Shown here: positions 6,989 through 13,501 of the stretch, piece after piece
How positions within the stretch are numbered: the first letter of the stretch is position 1
Layout: every line of letters begins with the position of its first letter
Source of the DNA: JAAZNO01 sp012798275
GTDB taxonomy: Bacteria > Chloroflexota > Anaerolineae > B4-G1 > SLSP01
Direction: 5' to 3'
Assembly (NCBI GenBank): GCA_035347995.1
Contig: DAOPQD010000036.1
Location: 1-27,891 of the forward strand
DNA: 27,891 bases
Position numbers and translations under genes: made by a program
Notes under the pieces: generated by a model
What the model was told of the DNA's origin: nothing
The model's database searches: none
The model's input: the letters and a program-made list of their open reading frames with translations, nothing else

Positions 6989-7013
6989 CACCGGCGCTCA
7001 CAAAGCACGCTAT

Positions 7014-8000
7014 TTATCCTACCACAGAATCGGCAGAAGGCAAGCGCGGGATGTATTCGGCCAGCTCGCTCCGCAGGGTCACGCGCCCGTAACGCCAGCG
7101 GACCCAGCCCACGATCGCCAGCGAGCCGACAAACATGGCGAGGAGACCGATCAGCCCCGCTTCCGGGCCAAACGCGCCGCCGGTCCACAACGTCGGGCCG
7201 CCTTGCTTGATCACGAAAAAGGCGGTATCCGCCGCTTTGCCGCTCACCGGAAAGCCAAAAACCGTCCCCTGGAAGAAGTTCCAGGTGATGTGAATCCCGA
7301 TGGGCAGCGCCAGGCTGCCGGTGAGGAGGTATCCCCATCCCAGGAAGAGGCCCGCCACGATGAGCGTGAGGGTGCTGACGACGCTAGCGTTGGGATTGGA
7401 GGCGTGCGCCAGCCCAAATCCTACGGAGGTGAGCGCCCAGCTGAGCGCCAACGCGCCGCCGCTGCTTACGCGCGGCAGACGCAGCCCCTCCGCCAGATTG
7501 CGCAGGAAATACCCCCGGAAGAGCAATTCCTCGTAGATGCCCACCGCCAGGTAGAGCAGCGCGTCGAAGCAGAGCGCCAGCGCAAACGCGCCCCCAAATG
7601 CCGTAGTGCGCAGCGTATCGGTGACGGTAATCCATCCCGCCGCGCGCTCCACGAGGAAGATCACCGCCATCAGCAACGCGCCCAATGCCAGCCCAGCGGC
7701 AAAATCGGCCCACCAGGCGCGGCCAAAGTGGAACCCGAAATCTGCGAAGGGCCGCCGATCCAGGAAGCGCCCGGCAAGCCAGACGCTCAGCAACACCGCC
7801 GGGAACATCGCCAGGTTCGCCAGCCACAACAAGGGCCCCTCGATGCGGAGCTCCTCTTCCAGGCCATTGCCGATAATCGCCGGCAAGATAAGAGCCATAC
7901 CCAAACACGTCGTGAGAATGAGCAACAGCGCAATCTGGCCCACGAGCCGCCACAAGGTGCGCACGCGCCGCTCCGATGCGTTCCAAAACAGATTTTTCAT
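7014..8000 (-). CDS. CPBP-family intramembrane metalloprotease-like protein
   Basis: This 328-aa polytopic membrane protein belongs to the CPBP (CAAX prenyl protease/bacteriocin-processing, Abi) family. Motif 1 is EELLFRG (E157, E158, R162), motif 2 is the FGLAH segment (H199), and motif 3 is HITWN (H237, N241). These are the predicted catalytic residues of this glutamate-type intramembrane protease family. About seven to eight hydrophobic helices are seen. I prefer the start at 8000, which has GAGG at suitable spacing, over an in-frame ATG at 8033 that lacks one. Substrate is unknown. Its 3' end lies just before the riboswitch promoter, so it is probably a separate transcription unit from the cobalamin locus. 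Confidence 0.9.
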   Translation of the reverse strand: MKNLFWNASERRVRTLWRLVGQIALLLILTTCLGMALILPAIIGNGLEEELRIEGPLLWLANLAMFPAVLLSVWLAGRFLDRRPFADFGFHFGRAWWADFAAGLALGALLMAVIFLVERAAGWITVTDTLRTTAFGGAFALALCFDALLYLAVGIYEELLFRGYFLRNLAEGLRLPRVSSGGALALSWALTSVGFGLAHASNPNASVVSTLTLIVAGLFLGWGYLLTGSLALPIGIHITWNFFQGTVFGFPVSGKAADTAFFVIKQGGPTLWTGGAFGPEAGLIGLLAMFVGSLAIVGWVRWRYGRVTLRSELAEYIPRLPSADSVVG

Positions 8001-8117
8001 GGGAATAACCTCAGCGCGATCAAAGTACGACATAGGTAAAGTAACCGCCGAAGCAGCGCCGCCGGGATGAAATTACCCCGCCAGGCGTGTCGCAGCGGCG
8101 ACGAGGCTTCTCGCGGC

Positions 8118-9314
8118 CTACGCCCCCTGGACGAGCGACTGCGCTTCTGCCGCGGTCAGGGGCGCGCGCTGCTCGATGAGGGCGCCCAATTTCTTCGCCA
8201 GCACTTTGTCGTTAATCGTGATCGCCCCCACGATCACGCTGCCGCCCTCCGCGTGCTGCAAGACAATCTTCCGATACACCGAGGCGTCGGGCGCCGTGAA
8301 CTGGAAAGCCTCATGGGCGTTATCAGGGGGATTAATCGTCCCCATGGAGTTGACCTCAATGCCCATCACTTTGAGGGTCGTCGTCGGCGGGAGGTTCTCG
8401 TAGTAGGCCGGCTGCCCCAGGAGGTTGGAGACAGCGACGCGCGCCTGTGCCTGCGCCGTCGGCACGATGGCCCAACAAATGCCCTCAAAGCGCGCCACAT
8501 CGCCCGCAGCGTAGATGTCCGGCGCACTCGTCTGCATCTGCGCGTTCACCACCACCCCGCGATCCAGCGTCAGGCCGGCTGCCTGCGCCAGCGTGGTGTT
8601 GGAACGCACGCCCGCCGCGACGATCAGGAGCTGCGCCGGCACGGTCTCGCCGCTGGAGAGGACCACGCCGTCCATTTTTCCGTCCCCCACCACGGCTTTA
8701 ACGCTCGTCCCCAGGAAGACGTGATAACCCTGGCTTTCGACGAAGTTCCGCAGGATCGCCGCACCGTCAGCATCGAGCTGCACAGGCATCAGCCGGGGCA
8801 TGAATTCCACGATCGTCACCTCCAGCCCCATGCCTTTCAGACCGCGCGCGGCTTCCAGTCCCAACAGCCCGCCACCGACCACCACCGCCTGACGGCACTG
8901 CAGGGCATACTCCTTGATCGCCAGCGCATCGCTGAGGGTCCGCACGGTGAACACGCCGGGCCTCTTCACCCCCTCGATGGGCGGCACGAAGGGGTAGCTG
9001 CCGGTCGTCAGCAAGAGCTTGTCGTAGGGCACGACCGTACCGTCCTCCAGGACAATTTGCCGCTGCTCTGGCTCCAGGCGCGCGACAGGCGAGTTCAAAT
9101 GCATCCGCACGCCGCGCTCCTCGTACCAGGTAAGTGGATGGAGGAACACGCGCTCAAGCGGCACCACCCCCGCGAGGAAGTTGGTGACCTGAGGACGGTA
9201 ATAGTAGGGATGCACTTCGTCGGTGTAGAGATCCACTTCCACACCCTTGGCCTTGACCAGATCGAGGGCTGCCGTCATGCCGGCGACGCCGCTGCCAATA
9301 ATCACGCATTTCAT
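8118..9314 (-). CDS. FAD-dependent NAD(P)H oxidoreductase (NirB-FAD/rubredoxin-reductase-like)
   Basis: This 398-aa cytoplasmic flavoprotein is of the pyridine-nucleotide-disulfide oxidoreductase type. The N-terminal FAD-binding motif is VIIGSGVAGMTAAL (residues 4-17), the central NAD(P) site is VVVGGGLLGLEAA, and the second FAD motif is IYAAGDVA. No redox CxxC is present, so it resembles rubredoxin or ferredoxin reductases and the FAD part of nitrite reductase NirB, without their metal domains. It would pass electrons from NAD(P)H to an unknown acceptor. The start at 9314 is chosen because AGGAGGAG lies just upstream. A 16-codon extension upstream is only the translated leader repeat. It is interesting that a corrinoid locus lies close by, since corrinoid reduction needs flavin reductases, but nothing ties the two together. 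Confidence 0.88.
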   Translation of the reverse strand: MKCVIIGSGVAGMTAALDLVKAKGVEVDLYTDEVHPYYYRPQVTNFLAGVVPLERVFLHPLTWYEERGVRMHLNSPVARLEPEQRQIVLEDGTVVPYDKLLLTTGSYPFVPPIEGVKRPGVFTVRTLSDALAIKEYALQCRQAVVVGGGLLGLEAARGLKGMGLEVTIVEFMPRLMPVQLDADGAAILRNFVESQGYHVFLGTSVKAVVGDGKMDGVVLSSGETVPAQLLIVAAGVRSNTTLAQAAGLTLDRGVVVNAQMQTSAPDIYAAGDVARFEGICWAIVPTAQAQARVAVSNLLGQPAYYENLPPTTTLKVMGIEVNSMGTINPPDNAHEAFQFTAPDASVYRKIVLQHAEGGSVIVGAITINDKVLAKKLGALIEQRAPLTAAEAQSLVQGA

Positions 9315-9330
9315 AGAGCTGCTCCTCCTT

Positions 9331-9379
9331 CGAAAATGGCCCCGAATGAACACGAATTTCACGAATAAGATTAGAAATT
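9331..9379 (-). repeat. Leader repeat, copy 3
   Basis: This is the third copy of the 10-bp phased leader tract, directly upstream of the oxidoreductase ribosome binding site. One base differs in the middle unit (TTCGTG for TTCGGG). Confidence 0.85.
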
Positions 9380-9405
9380 CCTTGCCCCCGGGGCTGCTAT
9401 GTCCT

Positions 9406-9463
9406 CAAACACCGCGCTTCAGCGCGTTGGGCTCGTGTCAGGCTGGGGATGGAATCCCCAGCC
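9406..9463 (+). repeat. Two-hairpin dispersed repeat, copy 3
   Basis: The hairpins are CGCGCT-tc-AGCGCG and GGCTGGGGAT-gga-ATCCCCAGCC. Together with the leader repeat and the tract at 9464-9553 it forms a block of about 220 bp shared with the region upstream of the alpha-barrel gene. Confidence 0.85.
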
Positions 9464-9553
9464 GACCCGTGAGCCGTCACAGTTTCTGCTCACGGCTCAC
9501 CACTCACATTTTTTAGATAGATGGTGTGCGCCAGCACCAGGCGTCTCCTATCT
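9464..9553. repeat. Shared upstream tract; uninterrupted version of the MITE copy 2 target
   Basis: The tract GACCCGTGAGCCGTC ... CTCACATTTTTT ... GTGCGCCAGCACCAGGCGTC matches 6333-6379 plus 6678-6728, which are separated by MITE copy 2. A weaker relative lies at 16730-16800. Positions 9502-9509 (ACTCACAT) correspond to the insertion point. Confidence 0.75.
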
Positions 9554-9622
9554 GAATGGTTCTATTGTACACCGGATCAACACGCTGAAAAACGAGACGC
9601 TCGCGTTTTGTCCAACTTCAGG

Positions 9623-9628
9623 TATAGT
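9623..9628 (+). promoter_or_regulatory. -10 element TATAGT placed for leaderless transcription
   Basis: TATAGT ends 6 bp before ATG 9635, which would put the transcript start at the start codon. I see no good -35 hexamer. Confidence 0.45.
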
Positions 9629-9634
9629 GAGCGC

Positions 9635-10801
9635 ATGAGGTCAAGACGGGGGATGAGGATAGCGGCGTTGCTCGTCGCGGCGCTGGCGTTGGGAGGGCTG
9701 AGCGCCTGCCAGCAGGCCGCACTCACGTCGTCAGTGTTCCTGACGGCAGAGGCCGCCGCGCCCGTCCCAACCGCCACGCTCACCTATCTGAACCTGCCCA
9801 CCATCACGCCGACGCCGGCGCCCCGTGAGAACGAGGGAGTCCCCACAGAAAGCATCGCCGGCAGCGATGGCACCGCGCTCGCGACCCCCTTGCCGGAAAG
9901 CCCAACCGTCGTCGCGACGCCAACGAGCGCCTCCTACACCGTCCAACCGGGCGACACGCTCCTGGCGCTGGCGATGCACTACGGCCTGCCCATGGCGGCG
10001 ATCCAGATGGCGAACCAGATGGGCGGCTCCACCACGCTCTACGCCGGGCAGACGCTCGAAATTCCCGCGGCCGACGCCTGGCGCGGCGCTTCGCCATTCT
10101 GGACCGTGTACGAAGTTCAGAGCGGTGACACGGTCATTGACATCGCCCAACAGTTCGGGCTGGATTTCGTCGCCCTGGTCGCCGTGAACGAGCTCACCGA
10201 CGCCGATGTGCTCCACCTCGGGCAGGCGTTGGTCCTGCCACTGGATGTCCCCCTCGAGGTGGCCGCGGCCCCCGCTGCCACGCCGCCTGTCGTTGCCGCC
10301 GCGGCGAGCGTGGCCACGCCCGCGCCGGTCGCCGCTGACGCCCCCATCGCCGCCTTCACGCCGATCGCCGCGCCGCCGGCAGCCAGTACCGCGCCTGCCG
10401 AAATCGCTGGCTGGCCTGCAGAGGTCTTCGCCCGCATCAACGCCGAGCGCGCCGCCGCCGGGCTGGGCCCCTTCACCTGGAACGACACGCTCGCGCAGGC
10501 GGCCTATCTCCACGGGTTAGATTGTCAACAGCGCGGCTCCTGCAATCACACCGGCTCAGACGGCTCGACCGTCAAGATGCGGGTGCTCCGCGCCGGGTAT
10601 CCCGCCATCGGCGCGGCGGAGTGCATCGTGTATAGCCAGACGCCGCAGCAGGCCGTCTTCTGGTGGATGGACGAGGTTCCGCCCGATGACTGGCATCGCC
10701 GCACTATCCTGAGCACCTGGGTGACGGAAATCGGCATCGCCGTCGTGCCCAATCACCTGGGCAGCTACTATTTTATCGCCGATTTCGGGCGTCCGCAGTA
10801 G
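9635..10801 (+). CDS. Lipoprotein with two LysM domains and a CAP (SCP-like) domain
   Basis: This 388-aa exported protein begins with a lipoprotein signal ending LGGLSAC (C25 lipidated). A Thr/Pro/Ala-rich linker follows. LysM 1 starts at YTVQPGDTLL (about 100) and LysM 2 at YEVQSGDTVI (about 158). After a second low-complexity linker comes a C-terminal CAP domain (about 263-388), with INAERAAAGLGPFTWN, NHTGSDGS and WHRRTILS. LysM domains bind peptidoglycan, so the protein is probably held at the cell wall. CAP domains have varied roles, and the classic conserved HxxxM-type site is only partly recognisable. No strong ribosome site precedes ATG 9635. A -10 box at 9623 suggests leaderless translation, and ATG 9653 is an alternative. 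Confidence 0.88.
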   Translation: MRSRRGMRIAALLVAALALGGLSACQQAALTSSVFLTAEAAAPVPTATLTYLNLPTITPTPAPRENEGVPTESIAGSDGTALATPLPESPTVVATPTSASYTVQPGDTLLALAMHYGLPMAAIQMANQMGGSTTLYAGQTLEIPAADAWRGASPFWTVYEVQSGDTVIDIAQQFGLDFVALVAVNELTDADVLHLGQALVLPLDVPLEVAAAPAATPPVVAAAASVATPAPVAADAPIAAFTPIAAPPAASTAPAEIAGWPAEVFARINAERAAAGLGPFTWNDTLAQAAYLHGLDCQQRGSCNHTGSDGSTVKMRVLRAGYPAIGAAECIVYSQTPQQAVFWWMDEVPPDDWHRRTILSTWVTEIGIAVVPNHLGSYYFIADFGRPQ

Positions 10802-10904
10802 TTTTCTGCGGCGGCGCGCGAAGGCCGTTCGTCTGGCGAGCCATCCCCCGGCTGACACTCAAGGCTTGTTGAAGGGGACCTGGTCAGGCGTCAATCCATG
10901 GCAT

Positions 10905-10950
10905 AAAAAATCAGCGAGCCGATGTTCCGGCTCGCTGATGCGCTTTTTCA
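10905..10950. terminator. Bidirectional intrinsic terminator between LysM-CAP and enolase genes
   Basis: The stem TCAGCGAGCCG with CGGCTCGCTGA (10911-10938) is preceded by AAAAAA and followed by a short spacer and TTTTT. It can therefore end transcripts from both convergent genes. Confidence 0.85.
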
Positions 10951-10968
10951 CTGCCCCGCTTTTTCGCC

Positions 10969-12252
10969 CTACTGGCCCAGATTGGTGAACGCGGCCATGC
11001 CGGCGTACACCGCCTCTTCACCCAGCTCTTCCTCGATGCGCAGGAGCTGATTGTATTTGGCCACCCGATCCGAACGGCACGGCGCGCCGGTCTTGATCTG
11101 GCCGGTGTTGAGCGCTACCGCCAGGTCGGCGATGGTGGCGTCTTCGGTCTCGCCGGAGCGGTGCGAGGTCACCGCGGTCCACCCGTGCCGCTGCGCCATC
11201 TGAATCGCGGCGATGGTCTCGGTGAGCGAGCCGATCTGATTGAGCTTGATCAATACCGAGTTGGCAGCTTTTTCCTTGATCGCGCGCACGATGTACTCGG
11301 TGTTGGTCACCAGCAGGTCATCGCCCACGATCTGAATCCGCCCGCCGAGGCGCGCGGTCATCAGTTTGAAGCCCTCCCAATCGTCCTCCGCCAGCCCGTC
11401 CTCAATGCTGATGATGGGATATTTCGCCACCCAGGCGGCGTAGAAATCCACCATCTGCTCGCTGGTGAGCACGCGGCCTTCCTTCTTGAGGTCATACTTG
11501 CCGTCCTCGTAGAGCTCGGAAGCGGCAGGATCCATAGCAATCCAGATATCTTTGCCCGGCTCGTAACCGGCCTTTTGGATGGCCTCCAGGATCACCTCGA
11601 TGGCCTCCTCGTTCGTTTTGAGGCTGGGAGCAAATCCGCCCTCATCGCCGATGCCCACGCCATATCCCCGCTTCTTGAGCACCGCCTTGAGGCTGTGATA
11701 GGTCTCCGCGCCCCAGCGCAGCGCCTCGGCGAAGGTCGGCGCGCCGACGGGCATCGCCATGAATTCCTGGAAATCGGGGCCGTCCACCGCGTGCTTCCCG
11801 CCGTTGAGGATGTTCATCATCGGCACCGGCAGGAGGTGCGCGTAAGTCCCGCCGATGTAGCGATACAGCGGCACCTCCAGATAGTTCGCCGCCGTCTTCG
11901 CGACCGCCAGGGAGACACCAAGGATGGCATTGGCGCCCAGTTTGGACTTGGTCCGCGTGCCATCCAGCGCGATCATGAAATTGTCAATGCCCTTCTGGTC
12001 GGTCACGTCCCAACCGATCAGTTCCGGCGCGATGACCTCGTTGACGTTGTCAACGGCCTTCAACACGCCCTTGCCGCCATAGCGCCCCGGATCCTCATCG
12101 CGCAGTTCCAACGCCTCGCGCGAGCCGGTCGAAGCGCCGGAGGGAACAGCCGCCCGCCCCCAGGTGCCATCTTCGAGGACGACTTCAACTTCAACAGTGG
12201 GGTTGCCCCGCGAATCCAAAATTTCGCGTCCGGTGATATCGAGAATATACAT
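10969..12252 (-). CDS. eno: Enolase (phosphopyruvate hydratase)
   Basis: This 427-aa protein interconverts 2-phosphoglycerate and phosphoenolpyruvate in glycolysis and gluconeogenesis. Its length is typical of bacterial enolases. Visible hallmarks are EILDSRGNPTVEVEV at the N terminus, the SGASTG loop, GGKHAVDGPDFQEFM, GDEGGFAPS, IEDGLAEDDW, the KLNQIGSLTET signature with its catalytic Lys, and VTSHRSGETED. The start codon is preceded by AAGGAGG. It is transcribed away from the RNA candidate upstream and ends at a bidirectional terminator, so it is probably a single-gene unit with its own promoter in 12253-12420, where I could not pick a convincing one. Confidence 0.98.
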   Translation of the reverse strand: MYILDITGREILDSRGNPTVEVEVVLEDGTWGRAAVPSGASTGSREALELRDEDPGRYGGKGVLKAVDNVNEVIAPELIGWDVTDQKGIDNFMIALDGTRTKSKLGANAILGVSLAVAKTAANYLEVPLYRYIGGTYAHLLPVPMMNILNGGKHAVDGPDFQEFMAMPVGAPTFAEALRWGAETYHSLKAVLKKRGYGVGIGDEGGFAPSLKTNEEAIEVILEAIQKAGYEPGKDIWIAMDPAASELYEDGKYDLKKEGRVLTSEQMVDFYAAWVAKYPIISIEDGLAEDDWEGFKLMTARLGGRIQIVGDDLLVTNTEYIVRAIKEKAANSVLIKLNQIGSLTETIAAIQMAQRHGWTAVTSHRSGETEDATIADLAVALNTGQIKTGAPCRSDRVAKYNQLLRIEEELGEEAVYAGMAAFTNLGQ

Positions 12253-12425
12253 CGCATAACCTCCTTATTAAACTAATTCTTGGTGATTCCTGGATTTGAT
12301 CACAAGCGTCATTCACGCCGCAGGGTCTCAATGCCAGGCTCATGATACCTCAAAGCAGCCATAGGGCAAACGTGGCGCTCATCGCGGGACTCATTTATGA
12401 CAGTGACACTTCAGGCCGCGCGCGC

Positions 12426-12457
12426 AAAAAACCGCGCCGATCTGCAGATCGGCGCGG
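12426..12457 (-). terminator. Intrinsic terminator of the 12717-12428 RNA
   Basis: A perfect 26-nt inverted repeat (CCGCGCCGATCTG and its complement, 12432-12457) is followed on the minus strand by TTTTTT. Confidence 0.88.
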
Positions 12458-12717
12458 CCCTCAATAAGTATGAGTCCCAGGTATTTTCGGATGGCCCAAG
12501 CAGTCGAGTGTACCTCCCCTCCACAGGGGCACCCTCTTTCGGTTCTGAGTGCGGTGACTTTGAGCCCTCTCGCACTCGTCCCCAGGGAAAATCCGATTTC
12601 CCCCGTCAACGGCCCCGGCTCTGGTCTTCCGCCCAAGATCAGGACATTGGCCGTACCTCCAGAGTGTTTTGTCGGTTACCCTCTCCTGCTTTTCCAAATC
12701 CCATACTTGGGACTCAC
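12428..12717 (-). ncRNA. Candidate structured non-coding RNA, family not recognised (about 290 nt)
   Basis: This gap between the adenosyltransferase and enolase genes has a sigma-70 promoter, a defined start and a strong terminator, but no convincing protein. The predicted 5' end TGAGTCCCA (12716-12708) pairs over 9 bp with TGGGACTCA (12479-12471) just before the terminator, closing the molecule. Internal helices include ACGGCC/GGCCGT (12654-12649 with 12614-12609), GAGTGCG/CGCACTC (12577-12571 with 12553-12547) and short GC hairpins. I looked for RNase P conserved regions, the tmRNA tRNA-like ends, the SRP domain IV loop and 6S architecture, and found none that fit. Short ORFs through it have odd composition and no ribosome site. 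Confidence 0.7.
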
Positions 12718-12724
12718 AAGCTTT

Positions 12725-12753
12725 ACCATAACCTTCCAGGGTCACAAAATCAA
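12725..12753 (-). promoter_or_regulatory. Sigma-70-like promoter of the RNA candidate
   Basis: TTGATT (12753-12748) and TATGGT (12730-12725) are spaced by exactly 17 bp. The predicted transcription start is near 12717, the first base pairs of the closing helix. Confidence 0.7.
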
Positions 12754-12790
12754 GGGGATTTCCTTAAAACCCGCTTAAAACTCCCGCGCC

Positions 12791-13345
12791 TCAACTCCGC
12801 GCCAGGGTGAGCGCCTGCCCCGCGAGCTGATCCTCGCGCAGCGCCGCCACAAACAACAGCGAGGAGAGCCGATTCACAAAGGCCAGATTCGGCGCGCCGA
12901 TGCCGGGTTCGAGCTCCGTGAATTCCACCAACCGCCGCTCGGCCCGGCGCACCGTGGCCCGCGCCATGTGCAAAGCCGCTCCCGCAAGCGAGTCCCCCGG
13001 CACCACAAATTCCCGCAATGGCGGCAAATCCGTTTCCAACTGAGCGATCTGACCTTCCAGCCAGGCCACGTCCGCCTCGGTGACGCCGCTGTAGGTCGCG
13101 CGCAACGCCGGCGTCGCGGAGAGGTGCGACATCAGCCGATAGAGACGGCGTTGCGCCTCGGGGAGGATGGCCTGCAACGCCGGCAGCTGCGCCTGCGCAC
13201 GCGCCACGCCGATGGCGCAGGTCGCCTCGTCCATCGCGCCGATGGTGTCAAGGAGCGCGTCACTCTTGGGCAAACGCCCCTCTCCTCCCAGGCGGGCCGT
13301 GTCCCCGCGATCTCCTTTTCCGGTGTAGAATCCAGTTTGGTTCAT
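12791..13345 (-). CDS. PduO-type ATP:cob(I)alamin adenosyltransferase
   Basis: This 184-aa cytoplasmic enzyme transfers the 5'-deoxyadenosyl group of ATP to cob(I)alamin to make adenosylcobalamin. The N-terminal ATP-binding motif is YTGKGDRGDTARLGG, with the family's K-D-x-L-x-x-x-G-x-x-DE segment seen as KSDALLDTIGAMDEA. The C-terminal motif is RRAERRLVEF followed by AFVNRLSSLLFVAAL, all typical of PduO/MMAB and of normal length. The start is near GAACGC without a strong ribosome site. It lies 156 bp after the dihydroorotate-dehydrogenase-like gene, separated by an 8-bp tandem array. It is the natural user of corrinoid imported by the locus at 915-6952, but no riboswitch precedes it here. 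Confidence 0.93.
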   Translation of the reverse strand: MNQTGFYTGKGDRGDTARLGGEGRLPKSDALLDTIGAMDEATCAIGVARAQAQLPALQAILPEAQRRLYRLMSHLSATPALRATYSGVTEADVAWLEGQIAQLETDLPPLREFVVPGDSLAGAALHMARATVRRAERRLVEFTELEPGIGAPNLAFVNRLSSLLFVAALREDQLAGQALTLARS

Positions 13346-13410
13346 AGCGTTCCCCCAAAATGGCAGAGATCAAAGAGCAGAGGCCAGAAGTAAGAGGTCA
13401 GAGAGCACCT

Positions 13411-13498
13411 ATCTCCCGCTCTCCCACTCTCCCACTCTCCCACTCTCCCGCTCTCCCACTCTCCCACTCTCCCGTTCTTCCGTTCTCCCGCGCTCCCG
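13411..13498. repeat. 8-bp tandem array, 11 units (CTCTCCCA-type)
   Basis: Eleven contiguous 8-bp units lie here, mostly CTCTCCCA or CTCTCCCG, with the last three or four diverging (TTCTTCCG, TTCTCCCG, CGCTCCCG). It starts 3 bp after the stop codon of the neighbouring minus-strand gene and lies between that gene and the adenosyltransferase. The strand is strictly pyrimidine-rich, so slipped-strand copy number variation or unusual DNA structure is possible. Confidence 0.95.
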
Positions 13499-13501
13499 CT
13501 C

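Noticed and set aside
12428..12717. RNase P RNA, tmRNA, SRP RNA or 6S RNA
   Set aside because: The conserved RNase P GGAAAGTCC-type core, tRNA-like tmRNA ends and the SRP GGAAG apical loop context could not be found. A search could overturn this.
12461..12745. Short reading frames (81-102 codons) through the 12428-12717 region
   Set aside because: No ribosome site and no family match. Promoter, terminator and paired ends argue for an RNA instead.
13411..13498. CRISPR array
   Set aside because: Units are 8 bp and contiguous, with no spacers or cas genes.
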